Part shown: positions 1 to 11,099 of the stretch, in pieces
Position numbering within the stretch: the stretch's first letter is position 1
How the letters are laid out: each line of letters begins with the position of its first letter
From: Welwitschia mirabilis
Lineage: Eukaryota > Gnetophyta > Gnetopsida > Welwitschiales
Reading direction: 5' to 3'
Assembly: GCA_051453625.1 (NCBI GenBank)
Contig: JBOZIK010000001.1
Location: 152,327,875 to 152,391,874, forward strand
DNA length: 64,000 nt
Position numbers and translations under genes: made by a program
The notes under the pieces: model-generated
The model's database searches: none
Told to the model about the DNA's origin: nothing
Seen by the model: only the letters and a program-made list of their open reading frames with translations

Positions 1-560
1 TGAGTCACTCTTAATGCATCTACCAAGGACTTTCTCTAACTTCTCTAATATTTATTCAAAGTCTTTATAATATATTATGAAGTCCTCCATAAAAATTTCA
101 ATTAAATCCTCTAATATATTAAGAAAAATATGCATCATTACATGTTAAAAGGTTTCAAAAATATTACAAAGTCTAAAAAGCATGCATTTAAAGGTAAAAG
201 TTTAAATGGTAAAGTAAAAGTTATTTTATCTTAATTCTCACTAGGATGCAAACCTAATTTCAAGTATTAATTTATCAAAAAAATAATAAAATACATGTCC
301 TTAAATTCTATCAAGTATCTAGTCAAGAAAAGGTAAGGAAAATGATCTTTCTAGGTCACTTCATTTAGTTTTCCAAAATTAATATAAATTTTCCACTTCT
401 CATCTTTCTTAGATACTACCATCAAAGGACTAATCTCTCATTATCATATATGACATAAATAATTCTATCATCTATTAATTTAATGATTTCATCCTTAATG
501 ACATATTTAAGAGCTAAATTTAGTTTATGTTAGGGATGCTTAACATATTTTACATTATCC
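1..560 (-). pseudogene. Athila-2 reverse transcriptase remnant
   Basis: RT copies the element RNA into DNA. The minus strand from about 450 gives the conserved block PLMVVSKKDEKWK...NFGKLN, equivalent to the KKDGKWRMCIDFRKLN block seen in Athila-1 at 18.7 kb. Downstream (82-93) the catalytic box reads FMED in place of FxDD, so the first aspartate of the metal-binding pair is lost by a transversion. Stops and frame changes run throughout. The C-terminal part of RT, RNase H and integrase lie beyond the left edge. Confidence 0.8.
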
Positions 561-1099
561 TCAAGGTAAAATTTATGTTAAACAATGAAAGTAGGAATGG
601 TTGTTAAATCTTTATGGGACCAAGCAAATGCATTTACCTTAGTATTTAAAAGTGAGATTAAATTTGATTCTTACTAAGAAAAACAATTCTTGTTTATTAC
701 CAATTGTTTATTCTGATCATTACATAGAAAGATATATTTTAGTTTACTAGATAAAGGTTTTAGATTTTAATTCAAATTTTTAGTTTTATGTTAAATTTTT
801 ATCAAATTTGACTATTGTTTTAAAATTTTATCTAGATGACTAGGGTAGATAACCTCCCTTAACATATGAAATCTTAGTTGTTTTTAGATGTTATACTTCT
901 TTACATATTATAGTTTTAATTTATTTAGTCTCCTAATTAAAACAATAAGTACTTAAATGATCATTATTGATTTGATCATCATGGAAAGCTTTCAAGTTTT
1001 CTACTTCAAGTGGATTTTCATACAAGGAAGGCTCATAAAGCATTAACCATATCTCTTTAAGTGGATGATGCTGTAAAAATAGTCATGACTTAATTTCAT

Positions 1100-1700
1100 C
1101 TTTAATATTCAACTCATCACCTACTATTTTTTAGTAGCATCAATAATGCTATAAACTTTTTATTTCTTAAGTGTCATTCCATCATTCTAGTTCTTTTATT
1201 AATAATACAATGAAAATTTTCATAAAATGCTCTCCCTAAAAGTAAGGAATAATCTCCATTATGCTCAACTTCAATCAAATCCATATCTATTGGATAGAAT
1301 ACTTCCTCAATTTAAATTACCAAATATTTTATTATTTTAAAAGGTTTTTTTTACTAATGTATTTTCTAATTCTAAGATAATACATATAGGCTCAATTCTA
1401 ATTTCCAAACCAAGTCATTGACAAATGTGTAAAGGCATAGTGTTAACACTCACTCCTATATTAATTAAGGATTTCTTTATTCTTTTATTTTCCTCCAATG
1501 TGACACTTAATATTGTTACCTCTAGATCCTTACATTTTGAATATTTTTGTAAAACTAAGTTGGTTATATATTAGGCTAGGAAGACTTTACTAGGTATAGT
1601 TAATTTTTATTTCCTCCTAATTAGATATTTCCACAACTTAGAATATTTAAGATTTTCTTTCAATAGTTTTCAAGATGGTAAATTTATGCTCACATTTTGC
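1100..1700 (-). pseudogene. Athila-2 aspartic protease remnant
   Basis: The minus strand around 1,426-1,470 reads LINIGVSVNTMPLHICQ, the retroviral-type protease motif of Athila-like elements (family form roughly L-I-D-x-G-A-S-x-N-x-M-P). The catalytic aspartate codon (1460-1462) is AAT, giving Asn, a G-to-A transition; the following glycine is kept. The protease would cleave the Gag-Pol precursor. The surrounding 560-2,200 stretch is the linker between gag and RT and shows only short broken frames. Confidence 0.65.
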
Positions 1701-2239
1701 ATTAAAGATTTAAGATGATCATAAAAAGTAGATTGATATTTAAGTTATCAAGTTAAAAGGTATCTTGAGAATAATTTTTCTTATCAATCTTATCACTTAA
1801 ATGAGAAGTGAAAGTATGATTTTCTAATATTTTAATATCCTTTTCTTTTTCATCATTCTTATTATTTTGGAAAGTTGAAGCATCATAGGTATAAGATGTT
1901 GTATTTTTTTTACTTCTTAGTACAACCTTATAATATTTTATTACTTTATTAGGGTTTGGTAAAGATTGTTATGGAAGTGATCCTTGTGATCTTCAATTTA
2001 CAAGCATAGTTTATTAAAGAACATTCACTAGATTTTCAATGTTTGAATTTGTATTCTCTTGAGACTTTATTAATTCATTAATGGAATTTATAAGTTAATC
2101 ATTTGGGTTTCATAAATTTGATGTGATTTCTTAATAATTTAAGTTACTTGATTAGAAGTTTGAGTTATTTGTTTAAAATTTAGCATTATCAAATCTATTT
2201 CTAAATGGTTGAAAATTTGGGTGATCTAGTTGAAAATTC

Positions 2240-3270
2240 TTAATTTTTTTCTTAAAGGATTAAAAATTAGATTGTCCACTCATTCTAGATTGGAATTGGT
2301 TTTGATTTTGATTTTGATTCTAAAGTTTGAATATTTTTGGTTGAATAAACATACCTCTTCATAAATTTTCTCTTTATAAGTAGGAAATAAAAGACACTCT
2401 TTTATTGCATGATAGTTGTCTTTACACAAATTACAAGTTGGAACAACACTCTTTTTAGTTATCATTTTTGCATCTAAAATCATTTGAGTCTACTTTTATA
2501 ATGTTGCTATAAAATCCTTAATGATATTTATGGTTCTTTTTTTGTTTTTACTTCCTCCTTGTTTTGTTTTACTTTTTTAAGATCTTTTATGCTTTGGCCT
2601 ATAGTATGATTTTCTTTAAGTGCTAGTTTAAGATATGTTTGACTTACTTCTATGTTCTTTCAACATCTCCATGTATTTCATAATGTGAGATTCATCAAAT
2701 TTCCTCCACATGAAAATTCTACAAGTTATTTGATTTAGCTATTAAGTCCACTATAGATATAATTTACTAATTCTTCTTGAGTTAATGCATCTATAGGATT
2801 CGAATGCATTGCAACTAAAAATCGTTCATAAGTGGAGGCATAATATTTATTAGGTTGTTATTGGAAATTTGTTACTTGTTTCTTTCTTTTTTATATTATT
2901 TTTTTTACTCATAAATCATCTTATAAATGCTTTTTGAACTTAGTTCCATGTTTTTAACCTTTTTAAAAATAGTTTTTAATGATTATTTTGCTTTTCTTTT
3001 TAATGTGATGGTAAATATAACCATGTAAATATAATCATTAATTAGTTTTTACCATTTTTAAAAGTAAGCATTAATTATGCAATGTTGGCTATATGTTGGA
3101 ATGAATCTTCATTATTCTCTCCATTGAAAATAGGATAAGCATTTAAATTTCTTAACTCAACATCATCATCAGGATGTAGGTTTAAACGATTCTAGATTTC
3201 ATGCTTATTATTTGCAATTAGTTCTTTAAAAGTGATATTATAGCAGGGGTTTCCACCATGATAGGAGAAT
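2240..3270 (-). pseudogene. Athila-2 gag remnant with intact zinc knuckle
   Basis: Gag packages the element RNA. On the minus strand, segments run in order. Near 3,100-3,190 is a DDDVELRNLNAYPIFNGENN stretch that opens the capsid domain. Near 2,740-2,850 is a block containing STYERFLVAMHSNPIDALTQ. Within 2,280-2,483 a 67-residue open stretch carries CNLCKDNYHAIKEC, a complete C-x2-C-x4-H-x4-C knuckle. The same segments occur in Athila-1 (15.9-17.0 kb), where the knuckle is damaged. Several stops and frameshifts separate the pieces, so no full Gag can be made. Confidence 0.8.
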
Positions 3271-3964
3271 TAGCTGAAGCAACTTGTTCTTATTTTTACA
3301 AAGAATCTGACCTTATAATAAAACAATTTTATTTTAAACTTTCTTTTTAAAAAGTTTCTTTAGAAAAATTAGATTCAAAAAAATAAATATAGAGAAATCT
3401 TCTGCTCAATTCTTGGAATATCTTGGATACATAAGGTGTGTGTACCTAGGTTGAGTTTGTAGTCAATCAAACCTTCTTGGATGTTTCTTTAATTAATAGT
3501 TGTTCTCTCTAATATTTTTTTTTTAACTAAATTTTATAATATCTTAGCATGCTGAGTTCTATTTCTATAAGTGTCATCTATGATCATCTAAATGATGTAC
3601 CTAGATAATAGTAGATACAAAAAACTTGAAAACCAAAAACATAGATAACCAAAATCACAAATAATATAGAATGAAAACCAACTATTGATTATTAAGTCAT
3701 CTAGATAATAAAGGAAATGATAAGAGAAAAACCCTAGTTTTTAAAAAAATGAAAAACCCCAAGTTTCATAGACCTTTGTCATTGCATGTTATCTGGATGA
3801 TGAGGGGGAGAATAAGGTATTATTTTTGAAATGTAAAATGAAAAATGTAAAAATAAAAAACCATGTTTCTACTATAAGAATACAATGCTACTACAGACAA
3901 ATATCTGAATTTAAATCCAAACTATTTATCTAAGCAATGATAATCCTTAAACTCCAAGTATCCT
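3271..3964 (-). other. Athila-2 leader (5' UTR)
   Basis: Non-coding stretch between gag and the primer site. It includes short repeated dyads of the GTCATC/GATGAT kind (for example 3,585-3,620, 3,694-3,712 and 3,790-3,810), which recur in the leaders of Athila-1 and Athila-3. No reading frame is recognisable. Confidence 0.6.
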
Positions 3965-3982
3965 TCCCTAGAAATGGTGCCA
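3965..3982 (-). other. Athila-2 primer binding site
   Basis: Three bases inside the LTR end the minus strand reads TGGCACCATTTCTAGGGA. Athila-type primer sites complementary to tRNA-Asp read TGGCGCCGTTGCCGGGGA. Most differences are C-to-T or G-to-A. Position and spacing match the Athila-3 site at 63,598. Confidence 0.75.
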
Positions 3983-3985
3983 AAA

Positions 3986-5239
3986 TGTTGTAATATATAT
4001 TTATACAAACATTGCATTCTCAAATAAATCTTAAAAATCACCATTATATATATATTTTTTGCATAACATAACATACCAGTATAAATGGGATTCATCCAAA
4101 TGTTGTAATTCTATCAAAAGCATAGGCGAGAAGAACATAATAATTTCAAAATGAAATCCTTATGTAATATCTAAGTATAATAATAACAATGCAAAATGAC
4201 AATGCAAATAAACATACTATGCAAATGAGATGCAAGTTCTATTCTAAATGCAACATCTATCGAATTACCAAGTTAACCTTTCATGCAGATTAGTCTTATA
4301 TAATCTAGATTAATCAAGTAAAGGTATCACCAAAACAAAGCCAACCTAAGCTATCAGGTGCATTAAAGAGAATATGAAAACAATGTAAAATAAATCTAGG
4401 AAATGAAATGAAATGCACTTAAACTAATAATATCAACATTAACAAAGGTTACCCTTATGATCTATATCATAGATGAAGATATCAATAAATCAAAAGAAAC
4501 ATAAACCATAAAAAAAATGCATATAACAAATGTTATAAAAAGAAAAATAAATTTTAATTAAGTCAAACCAACATCTGTGATATAAAATAGCAACACCTTA
4601 ATAAATGATACCCAATCCAACACCAAGGAAGATGTATCTCTAGAATAACAAGGGATAGACCTCCTATCTTTTAATCTCCTATCATGAGAATTCTTATTTC
4701 CAAAGAAGAAAAAATTAAATTTGAGGTCAAAAAGGTATTTATTTTAAAACAGACTCTAAAAATAGTAAATACTAATAGATGTAATAAAAACCCTAATAGT
4801 TGTACAAGAAGGTGCAAGAAAAATGGTGAGAATTTGATGAAGTGTTATTTATAGTTATCATCTTATTGGTCATTCGGACATCATAAGAGATGACGCCACA
4901 TCATGTAAGTTTTACATTAGCTGCTAGATTAGTCCAGTAAACGTCCTCCTTAGCATAAGTACTTCTATCATTCATACAATCATTCCAATGATGAGGTTAA
5001 TATTGGACTTTTTTAAAGTATTTCTTGTGTCAGATTAGCCTCTTTAATTGTAAGATTTTAATTCAAATAGGAAGTATGGTGATTTGCTTCAAATGCTATT
5101 AAATGTAATAAAGATTGCATGTTTTTGTAACATTTGCTTTAGCTCTTCATTATCATTAAAACTTAGTATAAACCTATCTAATGACCTACAAAACTACTCA
5201 AAATACCCTATCAAATACATATAATTTGGTAATGCAATA
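3986..5239 (-). repeat. Athila-2 5' LTR (about 1.25 kb)
   Basis: In minus orientation it ends in ...TTACAACA next to the primer site and begins at 5239. The first 70 bases align with the start of both Athila-1 LTRs, including a shared TTTGATAGGGTATTTTGAGTAG-like core, and the last 120 bases align with the ends of the Athila-1 3' LTR and the Athila-3 LTR (shared ACATTTGAGT and ACTCCCATCTATACT-like words). Whether it is a complete copy cannot be tested because the 3' LTR is off-window. Confidence 0.8.
4846..4853 (-). promoter_or_regulatory. TATA box of Athila-2 LTR
   Basis: TATAAATA on the minus strand inside the LTR. Equivalent boxes sit in the Athila-1 5' LTR (14,857) and the Athila-3 LTR (62,881), so this is probably the family's Pol II promoter core. 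Confidence 0.5.
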
Positions 5240-6939
5240 GTGTAATAAAAGATTACTTTATCACCTACATGATTGATGGTGATCTTAAATATAAATTTAA
5301 TAATATCAAAATGTTAATTTCCTAAATAATTCTGATAAGTCTAGGTGGTGGTTGTAGGCATCTGTAATACAAGAAAAGAATATAACATTATGAGTGATAA
5401 AATAAAATAAAGCAAGTTGGTTTTCATGCAAACATTTATAAAGTAAATATCCTTCCATATTAGGTGTATATTCTACATCTAAAGCATAACAACAGTATTC
5501 TAGAGTTTTAGCTAAAGTAAATGGAAAATGCTTTTAAAGTTTCACTACTAAAATAACCTCAAAATGAACTAATAAAACTGAAAAAGAAGTGTGGCATATA
5601 AGAGAATGAATTACTTAGGGATATTCATCATCAAATGAAGTTTTTTTAGAATTCAAGCACCTTTTTCAGGTAGTAAAACATGTTGGCCTTTTTAAGAAAG
5701 TAGTTCCATCCTCTTATTTTAATTTTTACTAGATAGAGTGGAGCATACATTTCTAAAAATGAGACAAAAATGTCTTTCTTAATGAAGGATTCTTGTTTAT
5801 CAAAGGATACTGTGAAAAAAATCCAGACATAGATTAAAGAGAAGTATAGCAACACTAGTGGAGGTAAGTGATGGCACCAATTGTTTGTGAAGGAATCTCT
5901 TGCAGTTTAGCTGAGGGCTAAAAGATAGTATTGAAGGAGTATTTAGCATGTGGAAATAGTAAATTTGTAAGAGGGATTATAGGATTTTATAAAAGTAAAT
6001 GTAAATAAGAATCATAGGGTTGTCTAATTTCATTAATAGCTTAGATTTATTAGTTATAGCTTAAGGCATAATTTAAATTGTTATTTCATAATAAACACAA
6101 TTATGTTTTTAGGTATGTTTTCTTATAGTACAAGATAATAAATTTAAGTAAGTAAATAGATGAAATAAATGAAAAATAAAATGGAAAATAAATTTTAACC
6201 ATAAATCTTATGAATGAAAAAGATAAAATACCTAAGTCAGTAATCTCTTTATTAAAATTTTTTAGATTTTGTTTTACTTTAATAGATCAAAGTGTCATAA
6301 AAATAAGATATTTGTTAAGTAACCTTGTAAAAACTTAAAAATTACTAAGCAAATTTTCAAGTATAAATTTTAAAAAAAGTAAACATATAAAAATCTATAA
6401 TTCCCTCTTTTATTTCCATAATTTATCTTTTTTATAATCATACATATCTTTTTCTTTAAGAATTTGGATGATCCTGAGAATTCAATGTTATGAAATTTCA
6501 TTCCAATAGAATTAAGCATGTTATTTATTAAAGAAATTAATTCTACATTACTAATGAGCATCTAATAGTCTAACATAGCTAATTATATCATAAGTAGATA
6601 GTTAAAGCCACATTACTAGTGAGCATGCATATCACTAATATAGTTAACTAAATATAATAAATTAATCAATAATAAAATGTTCTTTTAGAGAAGATATTGT
6701 ATTTTCTTTTGATTCTGCTTTTTATATTCATCACTTTTTTTTCAACATAAGAGTATTTATTAGCTTAATAGCATAATTAAGAAATATCTTATTTTTGTAA
6801 AATGCTTGAAAGTAATATAATATAATATGAAAATACATTCTACCTTTTTATCTATATTTTCAAATTAAATACCTCAAGTGAAACTAATCCTAACATGATA
6901 ACTGAAAAATAAGAATAATATTTTTCAAATTATATAAGT
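5240..6939. other. Unassigned AT-rich stretch
   Basis: No domain recognised on either strand. Open stretches at 5,646-5,855 and 6,370-6,561 (minus) have no recognisable motif. At about 5,868-5,885 the minus strand reads TTGGTGCCATCACTTACC, which resembles a decayed gypsy primer site (family forms start TTGGCGCCGT), so this may be the edge of another old element. That is a guess. Confidence 0.4.
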
Positions 6940-7965
6940 TGTAATACCCTAATTCTAATTAATGTAATGAAGCATAAATTTTTTAATGTTATTAACTAAC
7001 ATGCACGATCAAACATAGGATCAATTCCTATGTAGAAATTATTAAAACATTATAAGATTAAAAATAATTAAATAATATAATTAGTACTTAACTATAGAAC
7101 TTCTTGATATGCAGATAATAAAAATATCAAAATTGTGTCCTATATTTATTCCTAACTTTCATTTTTATCACATATAGATATCTTATATAAAGTTGATGGA
7201 ATGTTAACATGTTTTATTACATATAATAGATAAGTTTTAGGATAGTACCTAACTAATATAATAGGAGGTTTCATTTCTCGTTATTGGCATTTAAACTCGA
7301 TATATAGCCATACTCTAAATGTGAATTAGTTCTACTTTAGATTTTATCCTATACAAACATGAGTAGGCTCAACTTCATAGGCTGTAGACTTCACCTCGAT
7401 ATGCCCCCAATATAGGTGACAGGCAGTATGTGAGGTAAATGCATGCTTACAAGTAACTTCCACTTTGTTGAAGCATCTCATAATAGTATAACATGATCCT
7501 TTGGTATCAATATCTTAAGATATTAAGTCAAATTAAGTCCATGCATAGGTAGGATAGGAGAGTGATGATCATGAGTAAGGTAGGAGAGTGATAACCAAAC
7601 CCACTTCTAGAAGGGTTTATACATAAACTTATAATGCAACCCATCATTATGATGAAATCCAAGTATGGGGATGAATAATTATTAAAATTATCTTGATTTA
7701 GTTAAATGAATACACCATACAAATGAAAGCATATAATATTTGAATATTTAATGGATTGTTCACCTAGTAAAAATAATTCTAATCATCATTGAATTTATTT
7801 TAAGAAAATAATCATATAAAAGAAGAGTAGAACATATGAGCATATTTTTTATTTTAGATAAAGGAAAATTGTACAATTTCAAATTGTAACAATGAAAATA
7901 AATAAAAGAAAACATTTCTTCATTTTTCTATATTATAATAATTCTTTTCAGATAAGACACATTAA

Positions 7966-8065
7966 NNNNNNNNNNNNNNNNNNNNNNNNNNNNNNNNNNN
8001 NNNNNNNNNNNNNNNNNNNNNNNNNNNNNNNNNNNNNNNNNNNNNNNNNNNNNNNNNNNNNNNNN
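7966..8065. other. Assembly gap (100 N) flanked by near-duplicate sequence
   Basis: Exactly 100 N. About 72 bases before it (7,893-7,965) and after it (8,066-8,140) are near-identical, both containing AATTCTTTTCA and an A/T-rich lead-in. The gap may hide an unmerged overlap between diverged haplotypes, or a short tandem duplication. Confidence 0.9.
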
Positions 8066-9582
8066 TGAAAATAAATGAAATAAAACATTCCTTTATTTTT
8101 CTACATTATAGTAATTCTTTTCAAATAAGGCACATTTATACATTCAAGTTCTATTATAAAAATATGCTTCATTTATAAGACTAAGTCAACTTTTAAGCCC
8201 TCTTTATAAATTTTAAGTCTTTATATCGTAATAAAGTTTAGTAAAATATATACATACTTTATCAATATAAAACATTAATAAAGCTAATTAATTTGACTAG
8301 ACATCTCTAGAATTATTAGATGGACAACCTTGATGTTTATGCATGAAATGCAAGAATAAGTGTATAAATTTTAATAAAAAGAATATAAAAATGATTTAAA
8401 ATAAGTTTAACTTAACTATAAATCATATAGTATTTATAATAATTTGGAACTTAAATTAGATAATTTTCTATAATTACTAAAATTAATTACAAATTTTCTT
8501 AGCTTTAGAAGTCATTAAAACTAAAAATTTATAATTAATTACTTAATAATAATAAATTAGGCTTACTTTTATTATATTAGACTCATTATGTTATCCTTAA
8601 AAACTAATTTTATTATATCTAAATTATTATAGATACATTTTATATGGATAAACTTTAACCATAAAAACTGCCTAGATTTTTAAGTTACTAAAATAATACC
8701 CTTTACTAAAATGGTTATAGCATTTAATTTACTTGGAGTTTTTAAATGTACAAATACTTTTGAAAATCTTATTTAAATATGTACAAGTTAAATTACTTCT
8801 TTATTACTTAAAATTTAATATAAATTTTGAAAACTAATATATTTTTCTTACTATTTTCTGCTCATAAGTTTGGAGTTTCTTATAAAATAAATTTTAAAAA
8901 TTATTTTACTCTTAGAAAATTATTGTTTTAAAACTTTTAAATTTCTATCATGATTCTAAACCTATATAAAAAAAAAAAATCAAAGTTTACTTAGTATTGA
9001 ATGAGTTATAGCTTAGCTACATTGCGCTTCACTTTTAAAAAAATGTAAACTTTAACTAAATTGAGAATAATAGAACTTACATAATTAGAATTATATAATT
9101 AAAATAACTAAGAATTCATAATAAAAACTAGGATTTAAAATATATAAAACATTATTATAAGTTATACAAACTCAACTTATAGTAATAAAAAATGCATTAA
9201 ATACCATAAGCCTTAGAATTTTCTAAGAAGGAGTGCCTAGCGTAAATAGATTTTTGAGGATCAGACTCATTCACTGTAATAAGACTCTAATTTCAATTTG
9301 ATATAAAATTTATTTTAATAATAATATAATATAAATCAACATGAGTACTCAAAATTATAATAAACCCCCTCATCACTTGACTAAGATACCCACTAGACAC
9401 ATAAAGGCTAAGCATGTTAAAAGGTCCTTTAACTCTCTCTTTCATCTTAGTCTGTGCCAATGGAAGGGAAGAAAAAAAATATCCATTCGTATCCCTCTTA
9501 ACTAAGCATGTAAATATATCCCTCAAATCTCTCCCTTATTTTAGTATTAGCTAATGAAAGGAAAAATAAAAATACTACATTA

Positions 9583-9587
9583 ATACT
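9583..9587. repeat. Left target-site duplication of X
   Basis: ATACT directly outside the 3' LTR of X. The partner at 41,136-41,140 is ATACC, a single C/T difference. Confidence 0.65.
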
Positions 9588-11045
9588 TGAGGAACGTTGA
9601 ACTTAAAGGGAAGTGATGAATGAGGTATACCAAAAATAAATTTAATTAAAAACAAATTAAACCTATATAACAAACATCTTACAAAATTAATGTGGTTTAC
9701 CAACATGATTACATCCACACATAGGGGGTAGATTTATCTTACACCTCTAGATATTCTTAACTAGAAAAATAGTGGTTTCAAGAGCACCATCTATCTTACA
9801 TACAATATGAGATACTCCTCTTAAGCAAGCACTCTTTTTCCCTTAGGGATATCTAATAAGATAATAACACTTACATGTACTAACACAATTTTAGATGCTC
9901 CTCTCAAGGAAGAAATCTCTTCCCCTCAAGGATATCTAATAAATCAAAAGTAAAATGTGCTCACAATCACTCATATAAGCACATCCATGTAAGGGTTACC
10001 TTACAATATGGAACCTAGCAAGGGATCTTAAGATTTAATATAAGAAATTTATTAGAATAAGAGTATTTAAAACTTTAATAGTCATATAATTTTATTTTAG
10101 TAGATAATGATAAAAACTAAAATAACAAACCTAAAATGATGTATCATTAATAAAGATCTTAAGTTCTTTCTTATTGTTATCATCCCAGAATGTCAAACAT
10201 TATAGTAATGTAATGTCGAAGGATTTAATTATTAAATGATGTAGTCACTTGATAGTTCCTTGTAAAAGATAGTTTAAAAGCTTTATGGATAAAACCAATC
10301 ATTCATACATTCATGCATACATAAGATCTCTCTGCTAAGCCATCCTTTTATATCTTTTCGATGTGCATCTAGCTAATAACCTATAAACATGCTAGTTTAA
10401 ATCTTGTAACTAAATGATTTTTTTATTTCTTTATAAACTTTGAGATAGATTTATTTAGGATGATAAACATCCTTTATTAAGCAGATGTCTTCAACATGGA
10501 AGACATCTTTAATCAATCTACTTAGATTTTGCTAAAACTCTAAATGTAGTTCCTCTGATCCTTAATGATCATGAATCTAAGATGCAAAACTTGATTGCTT
10601 TTCTAGGATGCAAGTAATTCATCAAAATACATATTATCTCTATTACCTATTCCTATTTAGTATAGATATCTTTAACTATGTAGATGTCTTTTATCTGTCT
10701 TAGATTCTTACTTTAGTATAGATGTTTCCATCAAGATAGACATCTTTCTCTATGATTAAAGTCTAGTTTAGTATAGATGTCTTTAATGTAGTAAATGTAT
10801 TTTTCATATACATCTTTAAATGTATAGATGTCTTTCTGACAGACATCTTTAAATGTATAGAAATGTTTAGTTAGTTGTAATTTGACATTGGTCAAATTTG
10901 AGTTCAACTTTTTGTGAAATATGATCTTTGAGGTTTGACTCAAATTAATGCTTTACGTGATATAGTTTTCTTCACTTTAGCTTATCTACATAATATCATA
11001 ATATATTTGATAAGTAAAATCATTAAAACAACATTTTTACCAACA
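9588..11045 (-). repeat. X 3' LTR
   Basis: Aligns end to end with 39,628-41,135. Shared landmarks are the outer end TGAGGA, two spaced copies of an AGATGCTCCTCTTAAG-like word, the octamer cluster near 10.5-10.85 kb, and the inner end TTTTTACCAACA (TTTTTACTAATA in the other copy). It sits directly against the polypurine tract at 11,046. Confidence 0.85.
10483..10848. promoter_or_regulatory. Cluster of AGATGTCT/AGACATCT octamers in X 3' LTR
   Basis: Seven exact octamers: 10,483, 10,501, 10,682, 10,738, 10,775, 10,826 and 10,841, with variants such as AGATATCT between them. The two forms are reverse complements, and each is one transition away from the palindrome AGACGTCT. The same cluster lies at 40.56-40.96 kb in the other LTR. 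By analogy with CpG-centred palindromes known in Sirevirus LTRs, these may be regulatory sites; the function is inferred. Confidence 0.55.
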
Positions 11046-11059
11046 ATCTCCCCCTTTTT
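11046..11059 (-). other. X polypurine tract
   Basis: Minus strand AAAAAGGGGGAGAT immediately before the 3' LTR start. This is where plus-strand DNA synthesis would be primed. The equivalent in B (27,127-27,140) differs by one base. Confidence 0.8.
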
Positions 11060-11099
11060 AATGATGTCCAAAACTTAAAAAATCTCATTAGTATAATCA

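Larger units (their letters stand above)
1..5239 (-). mobile_element. Athila-2: Athila-like Ty3/gypsy LTR retrotransposon, 5' part, cut by window edge
   Basis: Read on the minus strand, the order is LTR (5239 to 3986), primer binding site, leader, gag with a zinc knuckle, protease, then reverse transcriptase running off the left edge. The LTR matches those of Athila-1 (14.4 and 25.6 kb) and Athila-3 (62.3 kb) at both ends and internally, and the gag matches Athila-1's. The LTR has TG/CA-type ends: the outer end reads ...GCAATA on the plus strand where Athila-1 has ...GCAACA. Its target duplication would be GTGTA (5240-5244), but the partner is outside the window. Lineage is from the tRNA-Asp-like primer site and the domain order; decay prevents a firm subfamily. 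Confidence 0.85.
6940..9587 (-). repeat. D 3' LTR, outer part
   Basis: Begins TGTAATACCCTA (plus-strand view). Its first roughly 500 bases align with 48,342-48,831, including the words CATATAATAGATAAGTTTTA and ATTAACTAACATGCA. X interrupts it at 9,587. A 100-N gap lies inside (7,966-8,065). The rest, 7,500-9,580, is AT-rich and without reading frames; the open stretch 9,293-9,526 on the minus strand has no recognisable domain. Confidence 0.65.

Noticed and set aside
10483-10848. Regularly repeated short words suggestive of a CRISPR array
   Set aside because: Both orientations are mixed, spacing is irregular, repeats are only 8 bases and the context is a plant LTR.
10731-10943. 70-codon minus-strand frame with repeated KDVY/KDIY words
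   Set aside because: Translation of the octamer array in the X LTR; the pseudo-repeats are DNA-level.
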